Source: Vigna angularis
Lineage: Eukaryota; Streptophyta; Magnoliopsida; Fabales; Fabaceae
DNA: 64,000 bases
Direction: 5' to 3'
Assembly (NCBI RefSeq): GCF_016808095.1
Contig: NC_068970.1
Location: forward strand, 17,094,501 to 17,158,500
Notes under the pieces: model-generated
Told to the model about the DNA's origin: nothing
Database searches by the model: none
What the model saw: the letters and a program-made list of their open reading frames with translations, nothing else
Translations under genes and position numbers: made by a program
Part shown: piece by piece, positions 37,145 to 51,522 of the stretch
Layout of the letters: every line of letters starts with the position of its first letter
How positions within the stretch are numbered: the first letter of the stretch is position 1

Positions 37145-37648
37145 GAGTGTTGCTCCCTCCACCACCACCAATTGCTCCCTGCACCACCCCAGAGGCAGTG
37201 TTCCTTTTAGGTTTCGTTTTTATTTTACTACGTTTTGCGGCTCATGCAAGGATTATAGGCTTGGATATTCAAAGGATTATTGGAAGTATGGGAAGGGTTT
37301 AGGGTTTAGAATTATAGGAAGGATTATGACTACGTACCTGGAGAGGAACCACGACAAGGACACTACACCATAAACGCACTGCACCATGTATTGCACCGAG
37401 AACAAGAGGAAGATTGCTTGATAATTCTTTTCACGATCACCAAGCTTTGCAGAAAAATATTTTACTCATACAAGGAACTACGTAGGTTATCAGTGAAATA
37501 TGTTATAAATGAATAAAATTAAAAAACAATAATTTTAAAAATAAAATTTTATTGAGGGGCAAAATAGTAAAGGAAAGGTGGAGGAAGGGGCAAAAAAGTA
37601 AAGGGGAGGTGGAGAAAGAGATGTGTGGGGGTGGAGGGAGCAACTCCC
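37145..37648. mobile_element. Degraded Mutator-like element of the GTTGCTCCCTCCACC family
   Basis: The left end GAGTGTTGCTCCCTCCACC mirrors the right end ggtggagggagcaactccc, and the same ends occur on the intact element 41384-42251. The right subterminal zone holds a repeat of about 35 bp (ggcaaaatagtaaaggaaagg / ggcaaaaaagtaaaggggagg). The 9-bp flanks TTCACTTAT and TTCAAAATT agree poorly, so the insertion is old. The frame at 37143-37373 starts in the inverted repeat and is not a gene. Confidence 0.65.
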
Positions 37649-39900
37649 TTCAAAATTTAGTTAACCTTTCACTTCTTTTCTTTAAAGATATCCAATGAAA
37701 TAACAGAAATGTACTATGAAAAAAAAAACTTTTTATCTCAGAAATTGGTTATTCAACAGTTTTATTATTCAAGACTCTTTCTTAAACCTAATATATAATG
37801 CAATCATTGAGCCTGAAAAAAAATTATACTGATTTATGACTTTCTTTTTAAATGGATTTATAATGATAAAACTTTTCTTTTATGGACGTGATTTATCTAT
37901 ATTTTGGTTTTACAAGTAATCTGGAATTTAACTTAATCCATCCTTAACTCTCATCTCTTCTCAAAACTTAATACTACTCTCTTTCTTCTTCTTTTTTGTG
38001 TTTGATATAAATGTTTCGTCCTTGATAAAGTTTTTGGGGGCAATTACTAATAAACATACCCTGTGATAAAATTGGTTTTAGAAATTAAATTATTAGTCTT
38101 AATTTAATTTCTGACTGGAAACAAATTTAATTGACATTATATAAAAACAAATTTAGTAATTAATTATATTAAATTAATTCAGCAATTCAATATATAAAAA
38201 CTACATCAATAACAATGTTATGTTGGAATCTTATTACTAAAAAAAAGGTTCTAAAAATAATTAAATAATTAAATTATTAGTAAAAAAACACAAAATTTTG
38301 AAGTTATAATATTATGAACACATAACAATAAAATATAAAAATATATGCTAAAAATGTTTAAAAATAGTGAATAATTAATGAAATTATTAAGAAGAAAAAA
38401 TTGAAACTACAAAATTTTCAACAAGTGAAATTAAATATAATTTTGTACCCAAATGTTTTGTAAATAGTTTGTACCTATTTTAATGTAGGTTAAAATTTTT
38501 AAATTAGTAAAAGTATCTACATTATATTATTAAAGATAAAATAAGAAAAATAAATATATACATCAAATAGGTGTATCCTCCTCTTTACATATAAGTTTAG
38601 ATATACAAAATATTATCATCATCAGAAACTAAAATAAGAATAAAATGTGTATTACAAAATAAAATTTAAAAGGAGATAAATCCATAAAATTAATTATTTT
38701 AATTTATAGAATATTATATATTCTCATTAAAAAAAATTCTTCATATATACCATGCATTTTGAATAAGTTTCATTCCTAAGAACCTGCTTTCATCCTACAA
38801 AATCTTAATACGATAATCACTAAAATATTTTATAGAAAAAAATTAACCGCATTTGAAATATGATGAATTGTCCAGAAACCTAACAGCACTTATAATCCAA
38901 AACTTAAAAAAATGTATATATACTATTCAATTATTTATTTATTTATTTAATATGTAACTTCCAACCCGATCTTAAAATATTAACACTAGATTATCCTCCT
39001 TACAAATCTTACTCATCTCTGACCAATATTAACCTTCTAACTCATCTTAAATTTATACCACATATTCTACGACAGTATCACAAGAAAAAAGAGTAACATA
39101 TCCTACATTTTCACCTTAACTTTTTAAATACTAAAGAAATTTCATTCCATTCCAAGTATTACGCAAAAAATTAACATATGTAGGAAGGATGTATTACAAC
39201 TTTGATACTCTCCAAATTATTTTAAAATACCAAAGCATCACCCCCTCAAATACATATATCCAAAACCACGTATTTAAAGTAAGTTGATGATATATACTTG
39301 ATCCAATTATAAAAACAAAGTAATACATTATATCATTAGAATTGAATCTTAAAAGTAGTTTATTGGATGATCTCTTCCATGTTTTACCATACTTCATGAT
39401 TCATTTCCTTCTTTGTCATACCAAGTAGTGAATCCTTTCCAATTATATATAACTTTTCCAGATGCTATAGACAGAATCGGTTCCTCCTTGATCCTCACAC
39501 CTATCAAAATATATGTTTCCTTAATACATTATCCTTGTCAACCTCACCAGTTTCATTTTATATAAGTAAACAACGACCAAGTTAAATAAACAGACACAAA
39601 AATTGCAAAAAAGTGTTTCAGTACCATTCCTATCTTTATTTCATCCTAGAACTCTTTCTTTTGTTCTTACTTAAAATTCTTCAGTTTTAATTACTGTATC
39701 GTTGTCATCATGTTCATATTCTTCTGTGACCAGGAAAGAGACAAATACAAGGATAGCATATTATACGCCTAGCTTCTCTCTAAAGTCCAATTCAAAACAG
39801 TATTCTGCAGAAGCTCCAGAGTTTGATGGAGAAATACTCCCTGAAAACCAATAGTACCAATATACAAGATACATTTGTAAACAAACCATAGAATGAATAT
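37649..39900. other. AT-rich intergenic region
   Basis: No gene is supported. 38950-39560 is C/A-rich, with text resembling transposon DNA (acttccaacccgatctt, tagattatcctccttac), but no termini were identified. The frame at 39194-39397 lacks any family signal. Confidence 0.4.
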
Positions 39901-40025
39901 AAATCAGATAAATATTAATCAACATATCTGAATCTACTGAGAAAAACCCCGGATTTCTGCCCATGAACAGCAGTTAATGTTTTGACAGTGATAGAAAGAA
40001 GCAGCAGGCCTATTGCACAAGACAT
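39761..40025 (-). pseudogene. Possible 5' relic of a malectin-like receptor kinase gene
   Basis: On the minus strand an ATG at 40025 opens a signal-peptide-like sequence, MSCAIGLLLLSITVKTLTAV, followed by HGQKSG. One base of frame change then gives GFFSVDSD. Malectin-like leucine-rich-repeat receptor kinases typically begin with a signal peptide followed by Q(D/N)QSGFISIDCG, so this resembles their first exon boundary in decayed form. Nothing recognisable of the malectin, LRR or kinase regions follows. The separate 67-codon frame from 39964 to 39761 continues through the region without a family match. Identification rests on a short motif only. Confidence 0.3.
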
Positions 40026-40301
40026 GTGTGCTCTGGACTATGTAAAAGCATCCGTTCAAACCAAAAACTCGTTGCCCATCACTGATTGATCATGACATCA
40101 TTCCAGTCTTGGTGAGATGTGTTGCAACTCCATTCATTGAAGTCCATAGGCAATACCAATACGTTCATGAAATATAGTTTAAATACCACTAGTAAAATAC
40201 CGTTCACATTATTGAAGGTATGAGTATTGTTTAGTTAATTCTTAAAGGAATTTTAGTGACATGTGTTGAGGATACAGTGTGTTAAAAGTCTAATAATCAC
40301 T

Positions 40302-41297
<996 letters not shown>

Positions 41298-41383
41298 GGG
41301 TTGTGTTCACTTGTGAAGAATATACTGTTCAGCATGATTTGTACAGACGGATTGAGAAGCAAAGTCATGTTCGTTTGCAAGGA

Positions 41384-42251
41384 GGGTGTTGCTCCCTCCA
41401 CCACCCCAAGTTTATTTCAAAAATACCTTACACCTCCCCACTATCCTCAACAATCTTTCTCTTTCTCTCTCTGCATTAATGAAGCATTATCTTTCTTTTT
41501 CTCTCCCTACATTAATGGAACATTCATATGACTTAGATTTAACTTGTGATATATTACAAAATATAAAATTGAGAGGAAACTTCAATATTAGTGTTTCTAC
41601 CACTTCCATTTTATAAACTTAAAGGTTAGATGCAAATACAAAATAATAAACATAATAATATTAATAGTAAATAATATATTATTATATTATTATATACTAA
41701 CTTTATAATGACGAAAAAACTAAATAAATATCAAATCTTTAACAAATAACTTTTCTTTTATATTTTAAGTATTTGATAATATTTTTATATTATTTATCTA
41801 ATAAATTAAATACTTTATTCAAGTTATTTGAGTCAAACATGTCGGTAAGTTAAAACATAATATAATGTTAAAAATTATAGATATTAAATGTAAAAAAAAC
41901 ACACACATATATAAACATTTTTCTAAAAATTTAGAACAAAATTTTACCATTTATTAAGTGATTTGAAGAAAAAAAAATATATTGAACAGTGAAAATAAGA
42001 TTGAATCAAGCTTATTTAAGGGAAAGTGTAAATAAAATTTTGCAATATATCACAAGTTTAAATCTGAACCATGTGAATGCTCCATTAATGTGGAGAGAGA
42101 AAGAGAAAGAGAAAGATTATTGAATATAGTGGGGAGGTGTAGGGTAATTTTGGAATAAAAAAAATAGTGAGGAGGTGTAGAGTATTTTTAGAATAAAAGA
42201 AAATAGTGAGAAGGTGCAGGAACACTTGGGGTGATGGAGGGAGCAACACCC
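41384..42251. mobile_element. Mutator-like non-autonomous element (GGGTGTTGCTCCC family)
   Basis: A perfect 9-bp target duplication TTGCAAGGA lies at 41375-41383 and 42252-42260. The ends are GGGTGTTGCTCCCTCCACC and its inverse. Long inverted repeats of about 190 bp extend inward: ctttctctctctgcattaatg and cttgtgatatatta blocks on the left are mirrored at 42040-42110. The right subterminal zone has a repeat of about 44 bp (gtggggaggtgtagggta / gtgaggaggtgtagagta / gtgagaaggtgcagg). There is no transposase and no recognisable captured gene. Frames at 41282-41616 and 42117-42434 are translations of the repeats. Confidence 0.85.
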
Positions 42252-42489
42252 TTGCAAGGATTTGGAAGAAGGGAAAAATGTGGATTTGCAGGATATATCA
42301 CTTTTTGAATCATCGCAGATGTGCAAGGATTTATGGTGATTTATGAGTAATTTACATGTTTGTCCTCCTTTCATTTGATAACGGAGTAATTCAGTATAAG
42401 TAATCAAATTTTGAAGAGAAAGACCAAAATCCACATCTTGTATTCGAATCGCACATATTCAAATCCAGACCAGTATATTCAAGTTCTGC

Positions 42490-42500
42490 AACATTATTTA

Positions 42501-42531
<31 letters not shown>

Positions 42532-42950
42532 TTAATATTAATAATGATAATAATAATATTAATAATAATTCATAATAATAATAATTATTATTATTATTTC
42601 AATTTACTAAATTAATATTTTTTTACATTTTAATAATTAATTTTAATTTTTCTCTTCTTATAAATATTTTTACAATTAAATATAACATTAACAAATAACA
42701 TTTTATATTACTTTAATAACTAGGGGTATTTTGGTAATATTTAATTTCTACCAATTAAACTAATTTTTTAAATCTGTCACATCAATTAAATCATACATTA
42801 ATTCTCAGAAATTTTACTTCCAAATCCACTCCCAATTACTCACAAATCCACTCAAAAAAAAAATAACAAAAAAATTATCCTCAAATTCATTTAAATCATC
42901 TCTCAAATCATCTCCTCCAAATCACTACAAAAGAACAAAGCCTAGATCAT
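42490..42950 (+). repeat. Dispersed repeat, copy B (ATT-rich core, aaaagaacaaagcc end)
   Basis: Collinear with copy A at 32868-33400 over the AAT/ATT microsatellite and following blocks (gggtattttggtaat, ctaccaattaaac, tgtcacatcaat). The right end, cctccaaatcactacaaaagaacaaagcc, matches the right end of the host element that ends near 32631. Copy B may extend left of 42252, interrupted by the Mutator-like insertion 41384-42251; a possible left end is gggttgtgttcacttg near 41298. Confidence 0.7.
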
Positions 42951-43063
42951 GTTCAGAATTTTCATTCTAAACTAAATATATACTTATTTTACCTTTAAAC
43001 TTACGAAGGACATTTAAAATATTTTTTCTAATAAATAATACATAAAGATTATATTATAATTTA

Positions 43064-43237
43064 GAATAATGATACTTTGACAACATTTTAACACCATCTA
43101 CGTGTCATTCAGTGATTGGTCCAAAATTAGTCCACAATCAATAATAATAATTATAAACACAAATATGGATCAATAACAAAATTATACATAGATGATGTTA
43201 AAATGTAGTCAAAAAAATATTGTCAAATATCATTATC
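43064..43237. mobile_element. 174-bp MITE with 9-bp target duplication (Mutator type)
   Basis: Perfect duplication TATAATTTA lies at 43055-43063 and 43238-43246. The ends are GAATAATGATA and TATCATTATC. The inverted repeats extend about 45 bp with mismatches (ctttgacaacattttaacacc against the inverse of gatgttaaaatgtagtcaa). The 9-bp duplication assigns it to the Mutator superfamily. Confidence 0.85.
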
Positions 43238-43246
43238 TATAATTTA

Positions 43247-44303
43247 TTATAAAACTTTATTTGTCATATGAAAAATGTTTTATGAGTTTGTAAGGAATCA
43301 TGCTTTACATTTTTCTCGTTTAATGTGAAAGGATAAAATAAATATATAATTTAGTTTAAAAATAAAATGCAATTTTTTATAATAGTTTGATAAAAAAACA
43401 TATTTAATTAAATAAAAATATAAGAGCAAATGGTAGACTATGAAGTACTTCGCGTTAGAGATGTTATCATAACATTATTGAAATAGCTTTTGTACTATGA
43501 ATATTTTCAAATTTATGTTTCAATGGTGATGTGGAAACATGTCTTTCCTACCAATTAATACAATAATGTTAACAATCAATAGCCACATTTAAATTTAAAA
43601 GAATAAGTAATTGGTTTAACATAAGTTATTATGACATAACTTTTAGATAATAAGGACAAAAAAAATATAATTTTAGTATAAAAACTTTAGTTGTTTATTT
43701 GACTTAAACTTTTTTAACGGTCAAGATCATCGAATATATTAGTATTTAGGAATTGCTGCATAGGTTTATTGATGGAGGAAAATTAACGTTAATATGAATT
43801 TTGTTTTATAAATTTAAAATTGCCAGTACTTACTTTAAGGTTAATTATATACTAATATTAATTTTTCCTTTAATTCATACATGAGAATTATAAGAAAACA
43901 TGCTCAATTATATTAATTATTAACGAAATTCAAACAAAAATTAATAAAATTAATGTTATTATACAAAGACTAATTTTTTTATTGTATTAAAAATTAAATA
44001 TATCAATATTTATTATACTAAACCATTTATTTATTCAATTTAGTATTGTGACAACGATATATAAAAAAACAAATCTGATTTTTTTAGAGAATAGTTGTTC
44101 CTAGCACAGTAACATATCAAAAGTTTTGATTATTTTGAATCCAAATTTGATTCAAGCTAAAAACGATAAATGAAAATATAAAAATTTACATAATATAATA
44201 TGGTTAAGAGAACACAGAGATTGAATTTTATGTATCAATATTAAACAAATATTCTATATTTCTTTTTTCAATATCTTTCTTCATAAATAAAGGAAAAATA
44301 TTA

Positions 44304-44360
<57 letters not shown>

Positions 44361-44640
44361 TTAGAATTGTAAATTTAACCTGGTCTAAAAGATTTAGCAT
44401 TAAACTCATATTATTCAAGATTAACAAAACCCACAAAATCAAAATAAAAAAGTCCATAAAAAAATTCCTAATCAGAAAAATTTTATAGAACCGAGTGAAC
44501 CAATAAACTACACTTTTAAAGTTAAAAATTTAATAGAACTAAGTGAATCCATAATCTATTTTTTAAGGTAAAAACCTTATTTAAAAGTGAAAATGAAAAG
44601 AAAAAAATACTTCAAAAAAATCTTTATGCACGTTAAAAAC
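43247..44640. other. AT-rich intergenic stretch
   Basis: No gene is seen. It contains a (TA)n tract of about 25 units at 44308-44357. Confidence 0.5.
44308..44357. repeat. (TA)n microsatellite
   Basis: About 25 uninterrupted TA units. Confidence 0.95.
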
Positions 44641-44649
44641 ATGTACTCA

Positions 44650-45350
44650 ATTCAAATTCAAACTTATGTCAAGTTAGGTTAAGTTGCTACTATCTCAAGT
44701 TGGTCGACTTGGGCTCAAGTCAAGTTGAGACAAAATTAAGTCCATGTTTGGCTAAGTTAAGCCTAACCCAAGTTGTGTTGAGATAGACCAAGCACAACTT
44801 AAGAGAAGTTAGATCATGTGAGTCTAAGTTGGATTGAGTTTAGTTTTCGACAAGTCAGAGTAGGTTGAGATTACTCATGTTAAGCCAAGTTAGGTTGAAC
44901 ACATGCTAGCTTAATCATGTCACAATTTGGTTAAATTGAGTTAAGTAAGGACTGGGTATCTTTGATAGGGTCTACATTGTACTTAGTTGAATGGAGTTCA
45001 GTCAAGGTCCACATTAGGTTAGTTCGAGTTTACTCAGACCAATTGAATTGAACACACCTTGGGCAAGTTAAATTGACCATGCATTTAGCTAATTCAAATT
45101 GGTCACACCTTGGGTTGAGTCAAATATGATGTACTTCAAATTGAATTAAGCAAAGTCAAGTTAAGTCCATATCTAGTCAAACTATTTTGAACTAAACACA
45201 TGTTGGATCGAGTTGTGTGAGTCAATTTCAAGTCAAGTAAAGTCAAATCTATGTCGAATCAAATAGAATTATGTCTACAATAAGTTAAATAAAGTCAAAC
45301 TCATGTCAAATGAAATTAAATAACACCTACATTAAATATAGATGAGTGAA
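44650..45350 (-). repeat. Degenerate array of CAAGTTAAGTTGAGTC words
   Basis: This is about 700 bp of variants of tcaagttaggttaagttg and gtcaagttgagac, the reverse complement of the word making up 24470-25140. The A/G/T-rich strand here mirrors the A/C/T-rich strand there. It is non-coding and looks like an old short-unit array. Confidence 0.55.
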
Positions 45351-45497
45351 ACGTACCTCAAGTCATTTATTTATTCAATCTCATATCAATTGTATTTTAC
45401 TATTTTAATTGAGAACTACGTTTTATATAAAATAAATTCCTTTATTATAACAACCTCGTGGCAAAGTTTTAAAAACATATTTTAATAGTTAAATTTT

Positions 45498-46824
45498 GGT
45501 TTAATAGTTATTTTTGTTCCCAGTTATGTTGATAAATCTCAATTTAGTCTCTCGTTTTAAAAGTGTTTGAAATAGGTCCTTACTTTCAAAATTTTGATTC
45601 AAATTAATCCCTTTCGTTAAATATAACCAAACGACATTAATAGATTGATGATCTAGCACAATGCTGTGGTGACGTGTTACGAAGTTAGAGTTGAGCTGGA
45701 TATTAAAGATTGGGTATTTGAAATTGGGGAAAAATTGATTTTAGGGCATTTTCATTTCTGCGAGATTAGGGCATAGTTCTTCACCTACATTGCATAGAGT
45801 TGTTCACCTCCACTGTGAACACATTACAATTGTTCTTCTTGTTTATCTTCTTTTCGTTTGTGTTGTTGTTGTTTTGGGTTTCGATTTGAGTGTTTTCTGT
45901 TGGTAGTAGTGTGGTGGTTCGTGGTTGGCGAAGAGGTGTTCCCTCTTTCGGAGTTGCTTGAGGAAGTGTTTAACGACCCGAGACGAAACCAGCAAACACA
46001 CCACCACTGATTGTGCCTCTACCATCACGAGAGCGAGGACCACCATGATGTAACGCCGTTGTGACGCAACGTGACTCTTATTGTCTCGAGAAACCCAACA
46101 GGTGCGAAGCACCAGATCTCCAGACGCATCTGAGCCGCTGTCATTCATGAGCGAAGTTGTTTCTATGTTGGCAACGAAAGACGTTGCCAATCGAATGGAG
46201 AAGAAGAAAATCATCGAACTAGAAATCAGAATGCAAAGGCCATAAGCGTGGTGAAGAACACCGAAGGAGATGAAGTGAGTTTCGCAAAATAGAGGTGCGG
46301 CGTACCAGAAGGCCAAAAATCATTCCCAATTTTATGGTTCATAAGCTTAGGGTTTCAAATTGGGAATTTTCCCTTTCTGATTTTAATTAGGGTTCTTAAT
46401 TTAAGGTTTTCTGAATAATTAAAATTGCATAAACATAAATGGATTCTTAATAAAAAAAAAGTTCAGATTTTCTTAATTAAAATCACTGAAAGAACATTTA
46501 TGAAACATTTATGAAATTGATTACATAAGCAATTCATAAAAGGTAATCAGCGGTATCAGAAAAAAGGTAACATTTATTAGGATTAAAAATAACCTACAAT
46601 TCATAACCTAATATCCCACAAATCAAAATGTCCTAACTAAAAAACGACATGTCCCCATTGCATTGTGCCATCATTGCTTCATTAACGTCGTTTGGTTATA
46701 TTTAACAGAGGAGACTAATTTGAATCAAAATTTTGAAAGTAAGGACTTATTTCAAACACTTTTAAAACGAGAGACTAAATTGAAATTTGTCAACAAAACT
46801 GGGAACAAAATTAGCTATTAAACC
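45498..46824. mobile_element. Long-TIR Mutator-like element with a GC-richer interior
   Basis: The ends are GGTTTAATAG and CTATTAAACC. The inverted repeats are about 170 bp (45498 to about 45672, and about 46655 to 46824), sharing blocks such as tttagtctctcgttttaaaag and ttcaaaattttgattcaaatt. Flanking 9-mers TTAAATTTT and TTAAATTTA match at 8 of 9. The interior (45790-46350) is richer in GC than its surroundings and probably captured host DNA. It carries a 157-codon minus-strand frame (45843-46316) with no recognised family. The opposite strand has several stops. No transposase is seen. Confidence 0.85.
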
Positions 46825-46833
46825 TTAAATTTA

Positions 46834-49800
46834 TTAATTTTTTATTTATATATTTATAATCATGATTCAATATATTTTCTCTGTCTACTTTTTAGAAATG
46901 ACATCTTAATAAGTTTTAAGATTATTTGAAGGATGATGACCTAATATATAATAATTCAATTATTATTATTTTTATGTGTTTATTATCCCATATTATCCAA
47001 GAAAAGAGAAATGACATTAATATTGATATAATAAAAAATATAACACTGAGTTTTTTTAAAAATCATATAAAGATCACATTAACTAAAAATTAAATAAAAA
47101 AAAAGAATGAATCATTATTATAAATATAATAATAATAAATGTTACTAACCTTTGGCATATCTCTTAAGGAATCTTCTCATGTTCAATTTTTTTAATCTTT
47201 TTTTAATATGTGATTATTAATGGTGGACTTTTTTCATTCAATTTGATGAGAATTTCCTCCATCAATTACGTATACAATACATTAGTTAATAAAATAATAA
47301 AAACAATTTACATATTTGTAAAATTATATCATATTATGTATTATGTAAAATAAGAAGTTGTCGATGATGATAATAATAATAGCAATACTAATTAAACAAT
47401 AAGTATTTATCGACGAGTCTTTTAAATATCAATCCCTACTAGTATTGATAGCATTGGAGGATTTGGATAGTTTTAGAGAAATATCATATTAAAGTTTGAC
47501 TGTTGTTTATTATACCAAAAAGATGTTATATTTAATCTTCATTTCATTAAAAATATTTTTTATTTTAAAGTTAAAATTGAAAATTGAAAACTATTCTTCT
47601 CAAATTGATCGCTCACCACCTTCTATCTAGCATATTTGGATTCGCGCTTCTAGGCGAAAAGTTGCATGTATTTATTAAAGCTAAAAAGAAAGAAAAGTAT
47701 GCATCAAACAGAAAAACAGCATGATTTTGAGACTGGCTAAGTAGATCGATAATGTGTTTGTTAATACTCCTATAAGTTTGATTTTAAGCTAATAAAATAC
47801 CAACTAAATGTAAACTTTGAACGCATTAATTTCACAGTATGAAAACTAACTCAGGTATCACTTATTTAATTTTGGCTAATTTTAGTTTTAAAACTGGCTA
47901 GACAAAATGAAGTGATAGCATGATGGGTAGTAAGTTAGGTAAAATGTACGAGATCGAAAAGAACAAAAGCATACATTTATTTGTTCAACGTATCTTCTTT
48001 GTCGTCAATTTTCAGCGGTAGTTGTTGATACCTCTCATTCAAAGTTTTGTCGTTAATATCTATATATACAAAATTGTTTGTAGAAAGAGTGAGAGAGGCT
48101 TTGTTTGTTTTGTTGAGTGGGGACTTGGGGAGGGTGAGTGCAGTAGTCTTACACTAAAGTTGAATAATGGGCATCAACCACTTCCTTTCGATCTTCCAAT
48201 TTAGAGAGTGGTATAGTAGCATAGCAGGGTGCAGAATCTGTTTCAGGATTCATCACACAACTCCAAGATGTTACTTGTACGTTAGCAAAAAAAAAAAGGA
48301 AGGCAAAGGGACCAGACCGGTTAAGATTTTCGAGAGAATTAGAGGGACAGAGCCATGAATAGTTTGGGGTTCCAATGGTGAAAAGAAGACAAAAGGAACA
48401 GCATCCGAGACAATTTTAAAATTATAACAATTCAATACAACGTGTTTTATGGGATGCAAGAGCTTCGGGCTTCCAAATTTTGTTCAACTCAACACCAAGT
48501 CTTTCTTGTTCCAAGTGAAAAAAATAAAGCAATTACAGCTAGCGAATCTTGCCTGCCCCGCACTAGAATTACACAATAAACTAAGAACTTTCAACATAGA
48601 TCATTATTACTTGTGAAACAGTACAGGTACATTAAAATTTAATATACAATATCCCAGTTTTAGCCACTATTTCTTCTAATAAAATAAACAAGGCTAGTTA
48701 AGATCAGTATGGAGATCTAATCCCTCTTTCAGTACTTTGCTAATCTATATGTAGATAAGGAAACATAAAATGGTTTTAAAATTATTCCGAAAATTCCTTC
48801 CATAGCTAGCTAACCCCAAAAACATTTGTCTGGGCCATGCGATCACGTGCAGAGTGATTAGGATTTAACATCAAGAAGATTAATATGACTTTGCATCATG
48901 ATTAATCTGATCTAGTCAAGTAAGACACGTAGAAACGAGGCTCTATTCTTTAATGATTAATGAAAAGGTTATAAAGACAAGCTTGACCTCTCGAAATAAA
49001 GTGTAACACCTATGCATGTATTTCTTGGATGCTAGAATCATGCACTGCATTATTCTCATCGCTCTGTCTAATTCCAATGAAAAAAAAAATCAAATCAAAA
49101 GCACCGAAATGACTGTGATTGAGATTGATTAGGAGGTGCAAATTTGTTGCGAATTTATTATCTTTCTTGAATTGGAGAAATTGGCAGTGCCCGTGTTGAA
49201 AATTGAGACCAATTGAAATGGCTTTTGTTGTGCATGATCTGCTTCTTAATTGCCGCGACATCAGTGGCTTTAGGAATCTGAATCAAAAGGCTGCCTGTGT
49301 ATGCATTATAAAGGATCATGGAGAAAAAGTGAATGAAAAACGTTTTTTCTCACAGGTCCACAACAAAGTTATGGTAAAGGACTGGACCGCAAAAGTTATA
49401 TTGCTCCATGCCTTTATATATTTACTCCTTTTTCAATTTCAAAATAAATTATAGTTTACATCTAAGATAAATTTCTTTTCAGCTCCCCGATTCTAAAAGC
49501 AAATGCTTTTAATTTAAGAAAGTTTGTTTTAGTTTCTGTGTCAATCGTTGATAGAGATTTCACTAACATGGTTGGTAGTATAATTTACGAAACCATTTAT
49601 TCTAATTTTACATTTATTTACATTATTAAAAACATCTTACTTTTAGTGTTTTCGGTTTTTTTTATTATTCAGTCTAATTAATTTTGGACAATTTGGGTTA
49701 AAGTAGAGGAATTAAAATAATTACTGGTTTAAAAGTTCTTTTTTTTTTCTAGATCTAGTTATTCATGTGGTTTTCATAGTTGCAAAAATGTTGTCTTGTA

Positions 49801-51513
49801 ATTCTTAGATTTAAAACTTTTCGTTTTGTTCCATGTAAATTTAAGGAATGTAATGAGTAGTTTTACTACAGGATGCATATTAATGTCACATCAAACTATG
49901 TCCTCCACCGCTAATCACAATGAGTTTTCTCAACAAGGGGTTTTTAGGGTAGGAAAAATCGGTGCACTATAAAGAGTATAAAGTTACAAACATAATACCT
50001 AAGACCGTCAATAACTTTTCTTTTTTTTTAATAATTTTTTAACAATAAATTATATATCATTATTTTATTAGTATGTATATTTAAAATAAATTAATATAAG
50101 TTACCACGTTGTCAAAATATTATAAAAAAATATTATTAAAAAAACCTTTTCCAAGACCTAACACATAAAGTGCAACACATTAATATTCATACTGCATCAG
50201 TACACATCAACGTCGTGTTTGTGTTCCTTAACGCCGGTAAGTTATTTTTAACAAAGATACTAGACAAAATTTGAAGTATTAGGATAACGAAATACTTTTA
50301 CAGGTGTGGATTGAAGAATAACCTTAATTTTAAATTGAACCACAAAAATATACTCAGTAGCCGTTAAAAACATATTTAAGTTTTTTAATTTGTAAAAGTT
50401 ATTTATTAAAAATATAGTTTTAATTAATAATGAAGTTTAATAAGTTATGTTTACCGTTTTGTTATACTTAATTTCATCAATTCTATTACTCGAGTTATGT
50501 ATTTTACCGTTAAAACTTTCAATTTTCGTAAATTTTACATATTTTTTAAATTTATAAGAGAGAGGCACCATGTGATAAAGGAAAGTCCTTTAAGAAACAA
50601 AACAAAGTCAAAAGGACATCCACAAAATGATATTGTTTTAGTTATTTAAAGAAATTGTGACACGTCGAATAAAAGATTCGAAATCAAGAACTTCAATAGT
50701 AAAAACTGTGAAAAGAGTATTGAAGATAAAAATTATGAAATAATGTTAGTTAAGTAAAAAAAAATATTATATTAAATTTAGTAGCTATCACGGTTAAGAT
50801 AAAAAAAAATTGCAATATATATAGTACTGGTAGAATATTATAGAGGAAGTTTTGATTTTAAAATTGTATTCATTAAACACTTGTTAATCTTAGGAGAGAA
50901 TCCTTGTACAAAAACTTGTGGAATGAATGTTGCTTTAGTAAAAATAAAACTAAGAAGCGAAAAAGCTTGAAAACAAAATGAGGAAAATGAAATGTTGGCT
51001 GAAATTGACCTTATAGCACATTAAGCACTTGATACCTGGAGAATAGGCTTGCAAAGAATGGCAAGAAGTAGCGAAATGGTTAAGTGATTAATGACATATT
51101 GGTGTTGTTAGCATAAACACATGGGAAGGTATGAAAACGTATGTGGTTACTTGTCACTTTCTTGAGGGCTGAAACAATGCATTGTTTGGTTATTCGATTG
51201 CTGCTGCTACAATTATTATTTATTATTGGATGTATAGGTTTGGTCATTCTCTTGGAGAAAAGGCATGTTGTTTCCTGTTGGATGGTAATGGCAGGGGACC
51301 ATTGTGTTAGATAGGATAATAATGCTTTCTCTTGCTGCCACCGTTTCATAGCTTCACTCTTCACTCTCCATTATAGATACAGATAGTGGATCACAAACGT
51401 TAGGCAAACATCATCAAAAAGTAAAACAAAACAAATGTTGTGGAGATTAATACAGAATACATCAATTCTTAACTAATATCCTTAAGATCCTCACTGATAA
51501 GAAACGAGATATA
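46834..51513. other. Intergenic region, no gene recognised
   Basis: 47950-49460 is less AT-rich and has short unrelated frames on both strands (48022-48459, 49010-49454). None shows a domain, signal or splice-consistent extension. 51000-51380 encodes a 94-codon minus-strand frame (51080-51364) of unknown meaning. A non-coding transcript is possible in either interval but cannot be shown. Confidence 0.4.
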
Positions 51514-51522
51514 ATTATGTTA

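Noticed and set aside
45843..46316. 157-codon minus-strand frame inside a Mutator-like element
   Set aside because: Not recognised as any protein and lies in presumed captured DNA; kept as a note under the element, not called a gene.
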